From Fimbriiglobus ruber (GTDB lineage Bacteria; Planctomycetota; Planctomycetia; Gemmatales; Gemmataceae), in NCBI RefSeq assembly GCF_002197845.1, contig NZ_NIDE01000017.1, positions 1,410,712 to 1,474,711 on the forward strand: a stretch of 64,000 nt of DNA. Direction: 5' to 3'. Of the stretch, positions 8,801 to 16,781 are shown piece by piece. The translations under genes were made by a program, and so were the position numbers. Below the pieces are notes generated by a model. It had not been told where the DNA came from, searched no databases, and was given only the letters and a program-made list of their open reading frames with translations. Position 1 is the first letter of the stretch. Every line of letters starts with the position of its first letter.

Positions 8801-10779
8801 AGAGCGTCACAGTGTACAAGCCGGAGTTGGTCCAATGCCGATAGTTTTTCCAGGTGGTGGATCAGTTCGCCGTCATGCAGCGTCGGATTTCGCATCGCTT
8901 CAAGTTCTCTGACACGAAATCCAGATGGCAACTCCGAGACAGTTTTGATCTGGATATTATCAATTCGCCCTGGCGTATTAATCCAGACCGCGATTCCGGA
9001 TCGGAGTGCCCACTCGACCACCTGCCGTTCGGCAATCTGATCGTAAGGCCGGCCTGGGACTGCATCTTTTATCCCCATTGCTGCCGTCACAACCGCTCGC
9101 CCGGCTCGCTCGATCCGGAACGTCTTCGTCTGAGCGACCGCCCCGCTGTCCGAATCCCGGAACTCGACCTCCCCGTCTCCCGCCCGGAGCACGAACGACC
9201 GCTTGGTTGTCCGGTCCTCGACCACCACCCCACCCTGCTTCACCACCACCTCGACGTTCGGATCGTCCACCTCGATCACCAGATCGCCTTTGTTCGTCAC
9301 CACCCGGACGATCGTCCCGCTAAACGCGATCACGCTGCCGAACAAGGCGAGCACTGCCGCGACCGTGATGGCCCACCACCACCAGTTCCGACGCGCGACC
9401 GTGGCTTGGGGGGAGATCGTTGCCGCTTCGGATCCGGTGGACGTCTTGGCCGGGATCGCCCGGACCGGGTCGCGCTCGGTCGCGGCACTCGTCCCGGCCA
9501 TCGTCTCATCCACCACTTCCCGGGACTGGCCGCTGGCGGACCACCGGCTGAGGTCCGCTGAGACTTCGGCAGCCGAACCCGGGCGGGCTGCCGGGTTCTT
9601 GGACAGCAGTCGGTCGATGAGGGCGGACAGGGCTTCCGGCACTGCCGGGTTGAGCGACCGGGCGGGTGGCGGGATCTCGACCGCGATCGCGGTCAGTGTG
9701 GCCATCACGTCCGGTCCGGTGAACGGTCTCCGTCCGGTGGCCATCTGGTACAGCACGCACCCCAAGCCGAACAGGTCCGACCGCGGGCCAGCCTCACCCC
9801 GGGCCTGCTCGGGAGCCATGTACGCCGGCGTCCCAACCGCTACCCCACTCCCGGTCAGGTCGGCGCTTCCGATTCCCCTCCGGGCGAGGCCGAAATCCAG
9901 CAACCGGGCCCTTCGGAACGCGCCTTCCGAGGTCGTTTCCAGCCACACGTTTGATGGCTTGATGTCCCGGTGAATGAGCCCGACCGTGTGGGCGGCGGCC
10001 AGTCCTTCAGCCACGTGACAAGCGATGCGGACGGCGGTCGGCAGCGGTATTGCTTGTCCGGACCGGAGCCTCTGCTCCAAGGCTTCCCCCCTCAGGAGAG
10101 GCATGGCCAGGAAGGGCACCCCGGTGTCATCCCCGATTTGATAGATCGGAACGATGTGGTCGTTTTCGACCGCCGCCTGGGACTCGGCTTCCCGCAGGAA
10201 TCGCGCCCGGGCGGCCGGGTCGGCCGCCCATTCCGGCCGCATCACTTTCAGGGCGACAGCCCGGTTCAGTTGGGGATCGATGGCGCGGTACACCACTCCC
10301 ATTCCGCCGGCTCCGAGTTGGCCCACGACCCGATACCCGCCAAGTCGGCCGATCTCGTCCGGCCCCTCGGGAGGTCGGAGAAAGGGCGAAGGGGAGGTCG
10401 GAGGGCCCGGAGCGGGAAGCGCCCGCGTCCGATCGGCGGGCGAAGATTCGGTTCCGAACGAGACCGGAGTCGACTGCGAATCCCGCTGGCGGCGGTGCCG
10501 TCCCTCGGCATCGGCCAGTTCCTTGACGAAGACGACATCGGCCGCCAGTTCGGGGAACCGGGACAGGTACTCCCCGGCAACGGCGTCATCCCCGGATTTG
10601 AGACGGAATTCGAGGTCGGCGTGGATCAGTTCGCGGATGACCACCCCCCGTTCATCTGGCGGGCAGTCGTCCAGTGTCCCGATCAGGTCGGGACGCCGTC
10701 CTCCGATCCACGCAGCTTCGAACCGGGCGATCAGCGACTCGGCCGCTGCGGTCAACTCGGGCACAGAGCGCGTCGACAT
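5830..10779 (-). CDS. Transmembrane Ser/Thr protein kinase with three leucine-rich-repeat blocks
   Basis: 1649 residues from the ATG at 10779 (an ATG at 10806 is possible). Residues 1-100 form the N-terminal module common in planctomycete kinases (DLEFRL...EYLSRFPEL). The kinase domain is at about 148-415: glycine loop GQLGAGGMG, VALKVM lysine, HRDIKPSN catalytic loop, DFGLA, and a TPAYMAPEQA activation segment, so it looks active. One membrane span (~465-490) follows. Outside are a short beta domain and three repeats of a module, each starting with an AERxxxEWxL segment and followed by leucine-rich repeats (xLTxLxLxxTxITDxG type). It probably senses an extracellular protein or peptide ligand and phosphorylates cytoplasmic targets. 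The sigma factor gene lies 91 bases upstream on the same strand. Confidence 0.93.
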   Translation of the reverse strand: MSTRSVPELTAAAESLIARFEAAWIGGRRPDLIGTLDDCPPDERGVVIRELIHADLEFRLKSGDDAVAGEYLSRFPELAADVVFVKELADAEGRHRRQRDSQSTPVSFGTESSPADRTRALPAPGPPTSPSPFLRPPEGPDEIGRLGGYRVVGQLGAGGMGVVYRAIDPQLNRAVALKVMRPEWAADPAARARFLREAESQAAVENDHIVPIYQIGDDTGVPFLAMPLLRGEALEQRLRSGQAIPLPTAVRIACHVAEGLAAAHTVGLIHRDIKPSNVWLETTSEGAFRRARLLDFGLARRGIGSADLTGSGVAVGTPAYMAPEQARGEAGPRSDLFGLGCVLYQMATGRRPFTGPDVMATLTAIAVEIPPPARSLNPAVPEALSALIDRLLSKNPAARPGSAAEVSADLSRWSASGQSREVVDETMAGTSAATERDPVRAIPAKTSTGSEAATISPQATVARRNWWWWAITVAAVLALFGSVIAFSGTIVRVVTNKGDLVIEVDDPNVEVVVKQGGVVVEDRTTKRSFVLRAGDGEVEFRDSDSGAVAQTKTFRIERAGRAVVTAAMGIKDAVPGRPYDQIAERQVVEWALRSGIAVWINTPGRIDNIQIKTVSELPSGFRVRELEAMRNPTLHDGELIHHLEKLSALDQLRLVHCDALSLRFLPSLVGLPLTHLKLLETCTEMGDEGVRHLTRLNRLTTLVLTPKTMTVVGLMDLCRLPELRCLWLTKAAVVDPWFGHLASAPLLEKVILGHIPIEISARWTRDGLAALGRSPTIKAVHIYESVYPTHALSGLAAAPGLANLELAETTIGDAICPHIARLPALTSLRLDRNRVTDEGVKQIATLKTLKTLDLSKTEITDAAVPLLAALDGLTFLKVVDTRITPAGLLALNKALPGCQILPPPPELGGGRVPPPSPHPFDQAAERRAAEWVLSVARPGEWAGLAVSLPGSNADLSIGKASDLPPEFQVRSVTFHGCSKVTDEAVVARLAGLSKLRCVIFADCLNVADAGVRTVAANPGLESVVVQSCGPVTAAGMIALAANPSIRTLAVRSTSVSADGLRAIGRMADLETLSFEMYRGDPDGLAALARLTKLKHLTLTFSSVSDTGLKSLRGLTELETLKLDATQVGDEGMEHLAGLMNLRTLTLEETKVGDRGLAKLRGLTRLESLSLRGTRFTGTEMASLKTLPRLRALNLLDCEDLAPDGFGVIARLPHLESVRIRGRAVTSEAIRMLAGSKTLTSLEWHGPTVTPAALKELAGLAALRRLGLSNSGVTDEAVPALSKLTRLEFLDLNETKVTPAGLRQLRQTLPKCEIVPKSALSLLEFDQAAERRAAEWVLAHNGWVRYQVATGNRGEARKPEEFPDKPFIITDIVLTNDAKFATQDLDILRDCSGVKDLVLNSPSLTDAGWAKIGTFPGFAGLRYLGLNGTAITAAGFATFPAFPHLEGIEIFWGTAITPEAAAQLRKLPRLRYFKPCGRECRPGVVAILAQLPIEDLNLGDCGLRTVAEVESVAQSKTIKSLNLGNAELGDDHLAALKPLKSLRALAISRAAITGKGLAHLADLPRLEALALEYTLVGNDHLVAVAKLPALRILNLMRTGLTDAAVPHLSKLINLTKLELDDTKISAAGLRTLKTVLPNCQITPEPPKGVR

Positions 10780-10870
10780 GACCCCTTCCCTCGATCCGGA
10801 CATCAACGACTATCTCGCCCGCGGGGTTAACTGCGAAAATCATTGCCCGGACTGTCACCCTTTCTGTTGG

Positions 10871-11473
10871 CTAATTCTCCGTCATCGCCTGAAGCCGCGT
10901 CCGAACCGTCTCCAGAGTCCGATGGACGGTCCGTTCCGAACACCCGCACTGCCCAGCCACGTCCGGGATCGCAAATCCTTGGAGCCGGAGGAGAACGATC
11001 GGCCGCTCGCGTTCCCGCAGGGTCGCCAGAACCTCCGCCAGCGTTTCTTCCAGGATAGCCGCTTCCTCGACCGACGGGGCGGTGTCGGGCGGGGTCCACT
11101 CGGGCCGGCTGTCCTCGCCCTCAGAACCACCCGGTGAAACTTCCCGACGGACGTCCCGCTTGGCAGCAAAGACATGCCCGATCTTGTGGCCACATTTCCG
11201 GACGGCCAAGACAGCTAGCAGACTCCACAAAGCGTCCCAGTGATCCGGACGGAACTCCCCGGCCTGATGTCGGCGAAAGAACGTCCGCAGAACCGACTGA
11301 GCCACGTCTTCCGGGTCCAGTCTCGCGCGAGCTGGCGCCGGTATCCGGGACGCGGCCAAACCGGCGAGACGCCGGGCAAATCGATCGAACACCTGGCGGG
11401 CGGCATCCGCGTTCCCGCTGCGCAGGTTCTCCATCAGGCCGGTGAACGGTAAGGAGTCGGACTCGTCGCTCAT
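10871..11473 (-). CDS. ECF-type RNA polymerase sigma factor
   Basis: 200 residues from the ATG at 11473 (a longer frame to 11527 lacks a better start). Region 2 covers about residues 15-90, with LDPEDVAQSVLRTFFRR as the core-binding and -10-recognition helix. Region 4 is the C-terminal helix-turn-helix LQGFAIPDVAGQCGCSERTVHRTLETVR. Linker residues ~105-130 are Pro/Ser/Glu-rich. No anti-sigma gene is adjacent; instead the next gene on the strand is a membrane Ser/Thr kinase, as in planctomycete ECF groups thought to be controlled by phosphorylation. That control is inferred from arrangement only. Confidence 0.92.
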   Translation of the reverse strand: MSDESDSLPFTGLMENLRSGNADAARQVFDRFARRLAGLAASRIPAPARARLDPEDVAQSVLRTFFRRHQAGEFRPDHWDALWSLLAVLAVRKCGHKIGHVFAAKRDVRREVSPGGSEGEDSRPEWTPPDTAPSVEEAAILEETLAEVLATLRERERPIVLLRLQGFAIPDVAGQCGCSERTVHRTLETVRTRLQAMTEN

Positions 11474-11934
11474 AAAGTTTGCCCGCGCGTGAAATGAAAT
11501 CTTAGAGCGATCGAGGACGTTTCGCAAGAATGTAGCAGTACGGGCGGCCGAAGGACGAACTGACTGTCTGACCTATTGCTAGTTGTGTTCGCCAACAAAA
11601 AAGACTGTTCCAAGTGCCCACACGGACTGGTCAACCCCAGTGTGACAAATCCTTGGAGCCGAGCAAGGACGCTTTCCGGAATGCCCTCTTCTTCAGCCGG
11701 CAGGCGGCTGCGGGCGACTTGTGGTCTGCCCTCCTTGCCATCAGGCCAGAACTATCCGAAAGACTTCCCGACGGATGTGCCACTGGCGGCCTCATTTACG
11801 GACACTGGCGGGGAACGAGTACGAATTCGAGGAAAAATTTGGCAGTCGACGACCGGGATTCCGCAGTTCCCACTTGTCGGCCCGATGGGGCCGGTCGAAC
11901 CCCTGACTCAGGGCACCTTAAGGAGGAACGGCAG
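11474..11934. other. Divergent intergenic region between sigma factor and repeat-protein genes
   Basis: 461 bases that must hold promoters for both directions. An open frame on the plus strand runs from about 11614 into the next gene, but the strong ribosome-binding site at 11920-11926 and the export-type N-terminus point to the downstream start. I see no tRNA or repeat, and no clear -35/-10 pair. Confidence 0.4.
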
Positions 11935-13551
11935 ATGAAGTGGTTACGGTTCCCAAAAACTCACAACAGGCGTGAAAACAAAATCGCGCTCGGGTTAACG
12001 GTACTCGAGGCCCGCGAAAATCCCGACGCCGGCTTCTCTGCAACAACCGCAGCCGCAGCCGTCGCACCCTATCTCTCTCAAGTCCCCGCCGGCATTGCCG
12101 CCCAATTGGACACGCTCATTGCGCAAGACCCCGCTCTTCAACAACAACTGACTCAGAATCCCGCCGCCGTTCTCGATCCCGGCTACCAAACGGGCCTGGG
12201 CACACTGACGCAACAATACGCCGTACCGTTGGCTTCCTCTGCTTCTGTGCAAACACCCGCCACCAGTGCGGCTGGCGGTGGCTCGGCCGCCGCCGTGGAC
12301 GCGGCCGTGGCCCCTTATCTGGCGCAACTCCCGTCGGATCTGGCGGCTGCCGTACCCAACTTGATCGCCACGAACCCGGCTATCGAGGGACAGCTCAGCG
12401 CCAACCCGGCAGCGGTCACCAACCCGGGATACCAGCAGGCTCTCCAACAACTCGCCAAGCTAAACGAGATCTTGTCCTTGTCCTCGACGGCGGCCGGAGC
12501 CACGACAGCGGAGCCGACCGCGAGCGCCTCATCGGTAGGAGCGGCCGTAACCAATGCGACTGTGACCCCTTATCTGTCGCAAATCCCGTCGGATCTGGCG
12601 GCCGTCGTGCCGACCTTAGTGGCCACGAACCCGGCCCTCGTGCAGCAACTCGGCACGAACCCAGCGGCGGTCACCGACCCGGAATACCAGCAGGCGCTCC
12701 GGATACTCGCCGTGGAATCAGGACTCTTGCCCAGCTCCTCGTTGCCTCCCTCCGCGTCCGAACAAGCACCCGCCACCGGTGCGTCGGGCGGCGGTTCGGC
12801 GGCAACCGCGGACGCAGCCGTTGCTTCTTATCTGCCGCAACTCCCATCGGATCTGGCGGCCGTCGTACCTAATTTGATCGCCACGAATCCGGCCCTCGCG
12901 AATCAGCTCGCCACGAACCCGGCGGCCGTTACCGACCCGGGATACCAAGTAGCCCTCCAGCATCTCGCCGAGGCAGCAGGGCTCTTGCCCAGTTCCTCGT
13001 TGCCTCCCTCCGCGTCCGAACAAGCACCTGCCACCGGTGCGTCGGGCGGCGGTTCGGCGGCAACCGCGGACGCAGCCGTTGCTTCTTATCTGCCGCAACT
13101 CCCATCGGATCTGGCGGCCGTTGTACCTAATTTGATCGCCACGAATCCGGCCCTCGCGGATCAGCTCGCCACGAACCCGGCGGCCGTTACCGACCCGGGA
13201 TACCAGGTGGCCCTCCAGCATCTCGCCGAAGCAGCAGGGCTCTTGCCCAGCGGCGGCACGTCAACAACGGGAAGCACCACGGCAACTTCGGGCGGCACGA
13301 CAACAAATACCGGCGATACATCAGCATCAAGCGGGGGAACGTCGGGTAGCGGGAGCACGAGTGGCACGGGCACGGGATCACAGTCGGGTCAGAGCGGATA
13401 CTGGTCGGCTGTTTTTGTGGATTCCAACGGGCAAGAAAACGACTACGGAAGCGAGCCCACACAGGCGGCGGCTATCCAATTCGGACAACAGGAAGCGCCA
13501 TTCCTACCAGGTGAGACGTTTACCAATAATGCGAAATTCTTCACACAGTGA
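11935..13551 (+). CDS. Exported Ala/Pro-rich tandem-repeat surface protein
   Basis: 538 residues; the ATG at 11935 follows an AAGGAGG ribosome-binding site. The N-terminus is basic and then contains GLTVLEARENP, the planctomycete 'L.LE.R..P' motif typical of exported cell-surface proteins. Next come five related helical repeats of about 86-95 residues with the pattern PYLxQxPSDLAAxVPxLxATNPAxxxQLxxNPAAVTxPGYQxAL. Repeats 4 and 5 are nearly identical at DNA level. A Gly/Ser/Thr-rich linker (~residues 440-485) leads to a C-terminal module of ~50 residues (YWSAVFVDSNGQEND...). No catalytic site is visible. A structural or adhesive role is plausible but unproven. Confidence 0.85.
   Translation: MKWLRFPKTHNRRENKIALGLTVLEARENPDAGFSATTAAAAVAPYLSQVPAGIAAQLDTLIAQDPALQQQLTQNPAAVLDPGYQTGLGTLTQQYAVPLASSASVQTPATSAAGGGSAAAVDAAVAPYLAQLPSDLAAAVPNLIATNPAIEGQLSANPAAVTNPGYQQALQQLAKLNEILSLSSTAAGATTAEPTASASSVGAAVTNATVTPYLSQIPSDLAAVVPTLVATNPALVQQLGTNPAAVTDPEYQQALRILAVESGLLPSSSLPPSASEQAPATGASGGGSAATADAAVASYLPQLPSDLAAVVPNLIATNPALANQLATNPAAVTDPGYQVALQHLAEAAGLLPSSSLPPSASEQAPATGASGGGSAATADAAVASYLPQLPSDLAAVVPNLIATNPALADQLATNPAAVTDPGYQVALQHLAEAAGLLPSGGTSTTGSTTATSGGTTTNTGDTSASSGGTSGSGSTSGTGTGSQSGQSGYWSAVFVDSNGQENDYGSEPTQAAAIQFGQQEAPFLPGETFTNNAKFFTQ
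12724..13239 (+). repeat. Two near-identical 258-bp tandem repeats inside the surface-protein gene
   Basis: Copies run 12724-12981 and 12982-13239, each 86 codons, differing at only a few positions. Flanking repeats (before 12724) are much more diverged, so this pair reflects a recent duplication or gene conversion. Repeat number could vary between strains. Confidence 0.9.
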
Positions 13552-13925
13552 TGCCCGGTGACACTGTTCCCGCTGGACACTTTCTCCGGATTTACCCGCG
13601 GGATATTCATCTGGTAGCCGATCTCGCGGATGGACGTTACTCTACTGTGTGGTCGGCCTGCGGTAGGCCATTCATTGGATTTCGTCGAGTCGGGCGAATG
13701 GTAAGCGCGGGCCGACCAATGACTAAGCCCATGCAGCCACACTCTCGCAACGTGACCTACACCTACGGCGGGCCACGATTTCGTGCCGTGGAAACACCAC
13801 GTCCGTGCCTTCGCTAACGACAACCTTGAGCAATATCGGTTTCAGACCACTCAGTTTCATGATCGCCACCGCGTCCGAAGCCTGGCTGTCTCCGGCGCGG
13901 CGCGCCGGAGACAGCCAGCGCCCCA
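13552..13925. other. Intergenic region with a strong hairpin
   Basis: 374 bases without a convincing gene. The only clear structure is the 16-bp stem at 13882-13918. Confidence 0.4.
13882..13918. terminator. Perfect 16-bp stem hairpin with 5-base loop
   Basis: Arms CTGGCTGTCTCCGGCG (13882-13897) and its exact complement (13903-13918) flank CGGCG. It lies just past the stop of the minus-strand remnant at 13926. No T-run follows on either strand, so it may be a factor-independent hairpin only in the loose sense, or an mRNA 3'-end stabiliser. Confidence 0.45.
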
Positions 13926-14135
13926 TCAATCCACCCGCCACTGGCCGACCTCGTTGAACAGTGTAGCCGGGTCGAGGAGGCGGAAGGTCTCGTCGTCGGT
14001 CGGGCCGGTCGGCGACAGCTTCACGGCGGTCGAAATGACCATGTGCCGGTCGACCTGCCAGAGCGGAATGAATGGGGCCACGTCGTTGAACCGGCGGTAG
14101 AACTCGTGGGCGAGCTGGTCGAGTCGCGGGAGCCA
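13926..14135 (-). pseudogene. Remnant of an ABC transporter substrate-binding protein (C-terminal end)
   Basis: In one minus-strand frame the last ~65 codons read RLDQLAHEFYRRF, then APFIPLWQVDRHMVI, and end FNEVGQWRVD. This is the pattern at the C-terminus of peptide-type solute-binding proteins (a Pro-Phe-Ile-Pro-Leu-Trp block). Upstream of about 14135 this frame becomes Cys/Ser/Thr-rich nonsense, while a different frame encodes a phosphatase start. There is no N-terminus, signal peptide or own start. The border position is approximate. Confidence 0.5.
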
Positions 14136-14265
14136 TTTCGACGAGCCACGGGTCGTCGACGACCGGGACGAGCGTGCCGTCGAAGTCGGTAAACAAGAGC
14201 AGGCGGTGGCCGCCGCGGACGCGGGCGAGCAGGTCGGCGAGCGGGTCGAACAGGTGCAGCGGCAC
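14136..14265 (-). pseudogene. Remnant of a trehalose-phosphatase-like gene (N-terminal end)
   Basis: From a GTG at 14265 the frame gives MPLHLFDPLADLLARV and then LLLFTDFDGTLVPVVDDP. This is the HAD motif I (DFDGT) in the context seen at the start of OtsB trehalose-6-phosphate phosphatases. Homology fades after about 45 residues, where the frame runs out of phase with a substrate-binding-protein tail. The remaining HAD motifs are absent, so it cannot be active. Confidence 0.55.
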
Positions 14266-14428
14266 GCAGTCGTCTCCGGCATAAGGGATTAGTCCCAGTC
14301 AATTCATGGGCGCACGCACTGGGAAGCCTGGTTGTTACACCCGCGGAATTCCTCTTGTCCCACTTTCCTCGGCACGGTATTTCGCCGCCGCGACCGTTGG
14401 GGAACGGCCGTACGGGGGAGGACTGGAC

Positions 14429-15433
14429 GTGGCCGACCGGAACGCGGATTTGGTGGTCGAGACCGCCCACCTGACCAAGATTTACCAGAACCGCCAGATC
14501 GCGCTCAATGACGCCACACTGACGATCGAGGCCGGTGCCGTCCTCGGCCTGCTCGGGCCGAACGGGGCGGGCAAGACCACGTTCCTCCGCCTCATCCTCG
14601 GCCTCCACCGGCCGACCGCCGGGTGGGCCAAGGTGTTCGGCCGGGCCATGAACCCGAACGCGGCCGACCTCCGCCGCCGCATCGGGTACATCCCGACGAA
14701 CCCGCAGTTCCCCAAAGGTATGACGCCGATCGTCTACCTGGACTATATCGGCCGGCTGTTCGGCATGCCTCGGGACGCACGGAAGCCGAAACTGGCGTCG
14801 CTCATCCGGGCCGTCGACCTGCTGCCGCACTCGGGCGAACCGATCGCGTACTTCACGCCCGGGATGACGGCCCGCCTGGCCGTCGCTGCCAGCCTCATCA
14901 ACGAACCCGACCTGCTCATCTGGGACGAGCCCACACACGGGCTCGACATCGAAGCCAGGCGGAGCATGCTCGAACTGATCAAGACGCTCGCGGCTCAGAA
15001 GACGCTGATCCTTTCCAGTCACAACCTCACGGACGTGGACGAGGTGTGCAACCACGCGGCCGTGTTGAACAAGGGCCAGCTCATTTTCCACGGGTCGCTA
15101 CAGGATCTGAAAGGCCGCATCCGAAAAAATCACTACGAACTCGACCTGGAAGGCGACCAGAAGTCGATCACCAAGGCGCTCGCGCTGCTGCGGGCGATGA
15201 AGGAAGTCTTGTCCGCACTGCTCCGCCACCGCCGGCTCGACCTCAAGCTGACGGACGACGTGGCCAACACCGCCGTCCTCGCCCAGGTGTTCCAGACGCT
15301 GTTCGACAACAAGGTGACGCTCGTCAGCGTCCGCAGTGTCGGCATGCAGACCGAACAGGCGTACCTCGACCTGGTCGAGCGGGAAGAGTCTCGCGGGTTC
15401 ACGCGGTTGTACACGCCGGCCGAGGCCGCGTAA
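14429..15433 (+). CDS. ABC transporter ATP-binding protein
   Basis: 334 residues from a GTG at 14429, chosen because GGGGGAGG lies just upstream. Walker A GPNGAGKTT (~residue 45), Q-loop region IPTNPQFPKGMT, and Walker B LLIWDEPTHGLD (~residue 170) with the catalytic Glu and SSHNL H-loop are intact. The signature motif is unusual: instead of LSGGQ the sequence reads YFTPGMTARLAVA, retaining only one Gly. The C-terminal ~110 residues form the extension seen in ABC-2 exporter ATPases. It is first in a three-gene operon with a VOC protein and a permease (gaps of 47 bases each). Confidence 0.9.
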   Translation: MADRNADLVVETAHLTKIYQNRQIALNDATLTIEAGAVLGLLGPNGAGKTTFLRLILGLHRPTAGWAKVFGRAMNPNAADLRRRIGYIPTNPQFPKGMTPIVYLDYIGRLFGMPRDARKPKLASLIRAVDLLPHSGEPIAYFTPGMTARLAVAASLINEPDLLIWDEPTHGLDIEARRSMLELIKTLAAQKTLILSSHNLTDVDEVCNHAAVLNKGQLIFHGSLQDLKGRIRKNHYELDLEGDQKSITKALALLRAMKEVLSALLRHRRLDLKLTDDVANTAVLAQVFQTLFDNKVTLVSVRSVGMQTEQAYLDLVEREESRGFTRLYTPAEAA

Positions 15434-15480
15434 GAGTTCAGTCGGACAGCCGAGACCTTTAACCGAACGGAGGGCGAGCC

Positions 15481-15951
15481 ATGTCCGTCAAACCGATCCC
15501 CGACGGGTATCACACCGTTACCCCGTACCTCTACGTCCACGACACGGCCGCCGCGATCGACTTTTACGTGAAGGCGTTCGGGGCGACCGAGGTGATGCGG
15601 ATGCCCGGGCCGGGCGGGTCGGTCGTGCATGCCGAAATTCAGATCGGCACCTCGCGGGTCATGATGGCCGATGAAAACCCGGAGTGGGGGAACAAGAGCC
15701 CGCGGACCCTGGGCGGAACGTCGGCCGGTTACTGCCTGTACGTCGAAGACGCGGACGCCGTGTTCGCCCGCGCGGTGGCAGCCGGGGCGACTGTCAAGCG
15801 ACCGATGGCCGACCAGTTCTACGGCGACCGGAGCGGGACCGTGACCGACCCGTTCGGCCAGATGTGGACGATCGCCACGCACACGGAAGACCTGTCGCCC
15901 GAAGAAATGCAAGCCCGCATGGACGCGATGATGAAGGGCCAGCCAGGGTAA
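15481..15951 (+). CDS. VOC-family (PhnB/glyoxalase-like) protein
   Basis: 156 residues with a GGAGGGCGAGCC leader directly before the ATG. Two beta-alpha-beta-beta-beta units are visible: TVTPYLYVHDTAAAIDFYVKAFGA at residues 12-35 and GYCLYVEDADAVFARAVAAG near residue 80, ending in RSGTVTDPFGQMWTIATH. The PhnB-like subfamily often has no known enzyme activity; others bind metal or antibiotics. Its position between an ABC ATPase and its permease suggests a role linked to the transported compound, but this is inference. Confidence 0.88.
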   Translation: MSVKPIPDGYHTVTPYLYVHDTAAAIDFYVKAFGATEVMRMPGPGGSVVHAEIQIGTSRVMMADENPEWGNKSPRTLGGTSAGYCLYVEDADAVFARAVAAGATVKRPMADQFYGDRSGTVTDPFGQMWTIATHTEDLSPEEMQARMDAMMKGQPG

Positions 15952-15998
15952 CGCGCCCGTCCGTACCCGTACCTCATTTTCCGCACGAAGGCTCTCGC

Positions 15999-16769
15999 AT
16001 GGACGCCCCGGCCGCCCCGACCATCCGCTTTAACCGCTTGCTGCCGTATTGGGCGGTGCTGCAAACCGACCTGCGCCAGACCGCCCGCAGCTGGGTCTAC
16101 CGGCTCTGGGTTCTCATGACGGTGGTGGTGGCCGGCGGATACGTGCTGTACAAGGTGGGCGTTCACCGCGAGGCCGGGATCGTGCAGGCGGCGTCCGTAC
16201 AGACGGGCGACCTGCTCCGCGGGTTGATCATCGGCAGCCTCGGGCTGGTCGCGCTGTTGGCCGTGAGCAGCATCAGCTCGGAGCGCGGGTCCGTCGCGGA
16301 CGCGGTCCTCAGCCGGGGGATCAGCCGGTACCAGTATTTCCTGGCGAAGTGGCACGCCCGCCTGGTCGTCGTGCTGACCACGTTCGGCGTGCTTTCCAGC
16401 GTCGTCCTGATCGCCCACCACTTCCTGTTCGATCCCGACCTGACGTTCATCGGCGGGTTGGTCGCCCTGGCGATGGTGGCCGCGGTGCTGGCCGCGGTGA
16501 TCTCGTGGGGCGTGACCATCGGCGCACTCTCGAACGGCACGGTGATCGGGATCACGATCTTTTGGCTGGTGATTTACGGCGGCATCGTCGTCCTGTCACT
16601 TCTCCCCGAGCCTTACCCCAACCCGGACCGGGTACTCAGCCGGCTCAAGTTCGTACTCCGCGGCCAGTACGACCCGACGCTGGTCGTGCAGGTCGTGGCC
16701 GTGTCGGCGGTCTTGAGCGTGCTGGCAGGGGTCGTCGGGCTGTCGGGCTTTAGCCGCAAAGACGTGTGA
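15999..16769 (+). CDS. ABC-2 type membrane permease
   Basis: 256 residues from the ATG at 15999. About six hydrophobic segments are visible: residues ~30-50 (VLMTVVVAGGYVLYKV), ~75-95 (LIIGSLGLVALLAV), ~125-150, ~155-180 (GLVALAMVAAVLAAVISWGV), ~185-205 (VIGITIFWLVIYGGIVVL), and a last one before the C-terminus (VVAVSAVLSVLAGVVGL). SERGSVADAVLSRGISRYQYFLAKW between spans 2 and 3 is the coupling region common in ABC-2 permeases (NatB/GldF-like). It pairs with the ATPase two genes upstream. Confidence 0.85.
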   Translation: MDAPAAPTIRFNRLLPYWAVLQTDLRQTARSWVYRLWVLMTVVVAGGYVLYKVGVHREAGIVQAASVQTGDLLRGLIIGSLGLVALLAVSSISSERGSVADAVLSRGISRYQYFLAKWHARLVVVLTTFGVLSSVVLIAHHFLFDPDLTFIGGLVALAMVAAVLAAVISWGVTIGALSNGTVIGITIFWLVIYGGIVVLSLLPEPYPNPDRVLSRLKFVLRGQYDPTLVVQVVAVSAVLSVLAGVVGLSGFSRKDV

Positions 16770-16781
16770 CGTGATCCGCCA

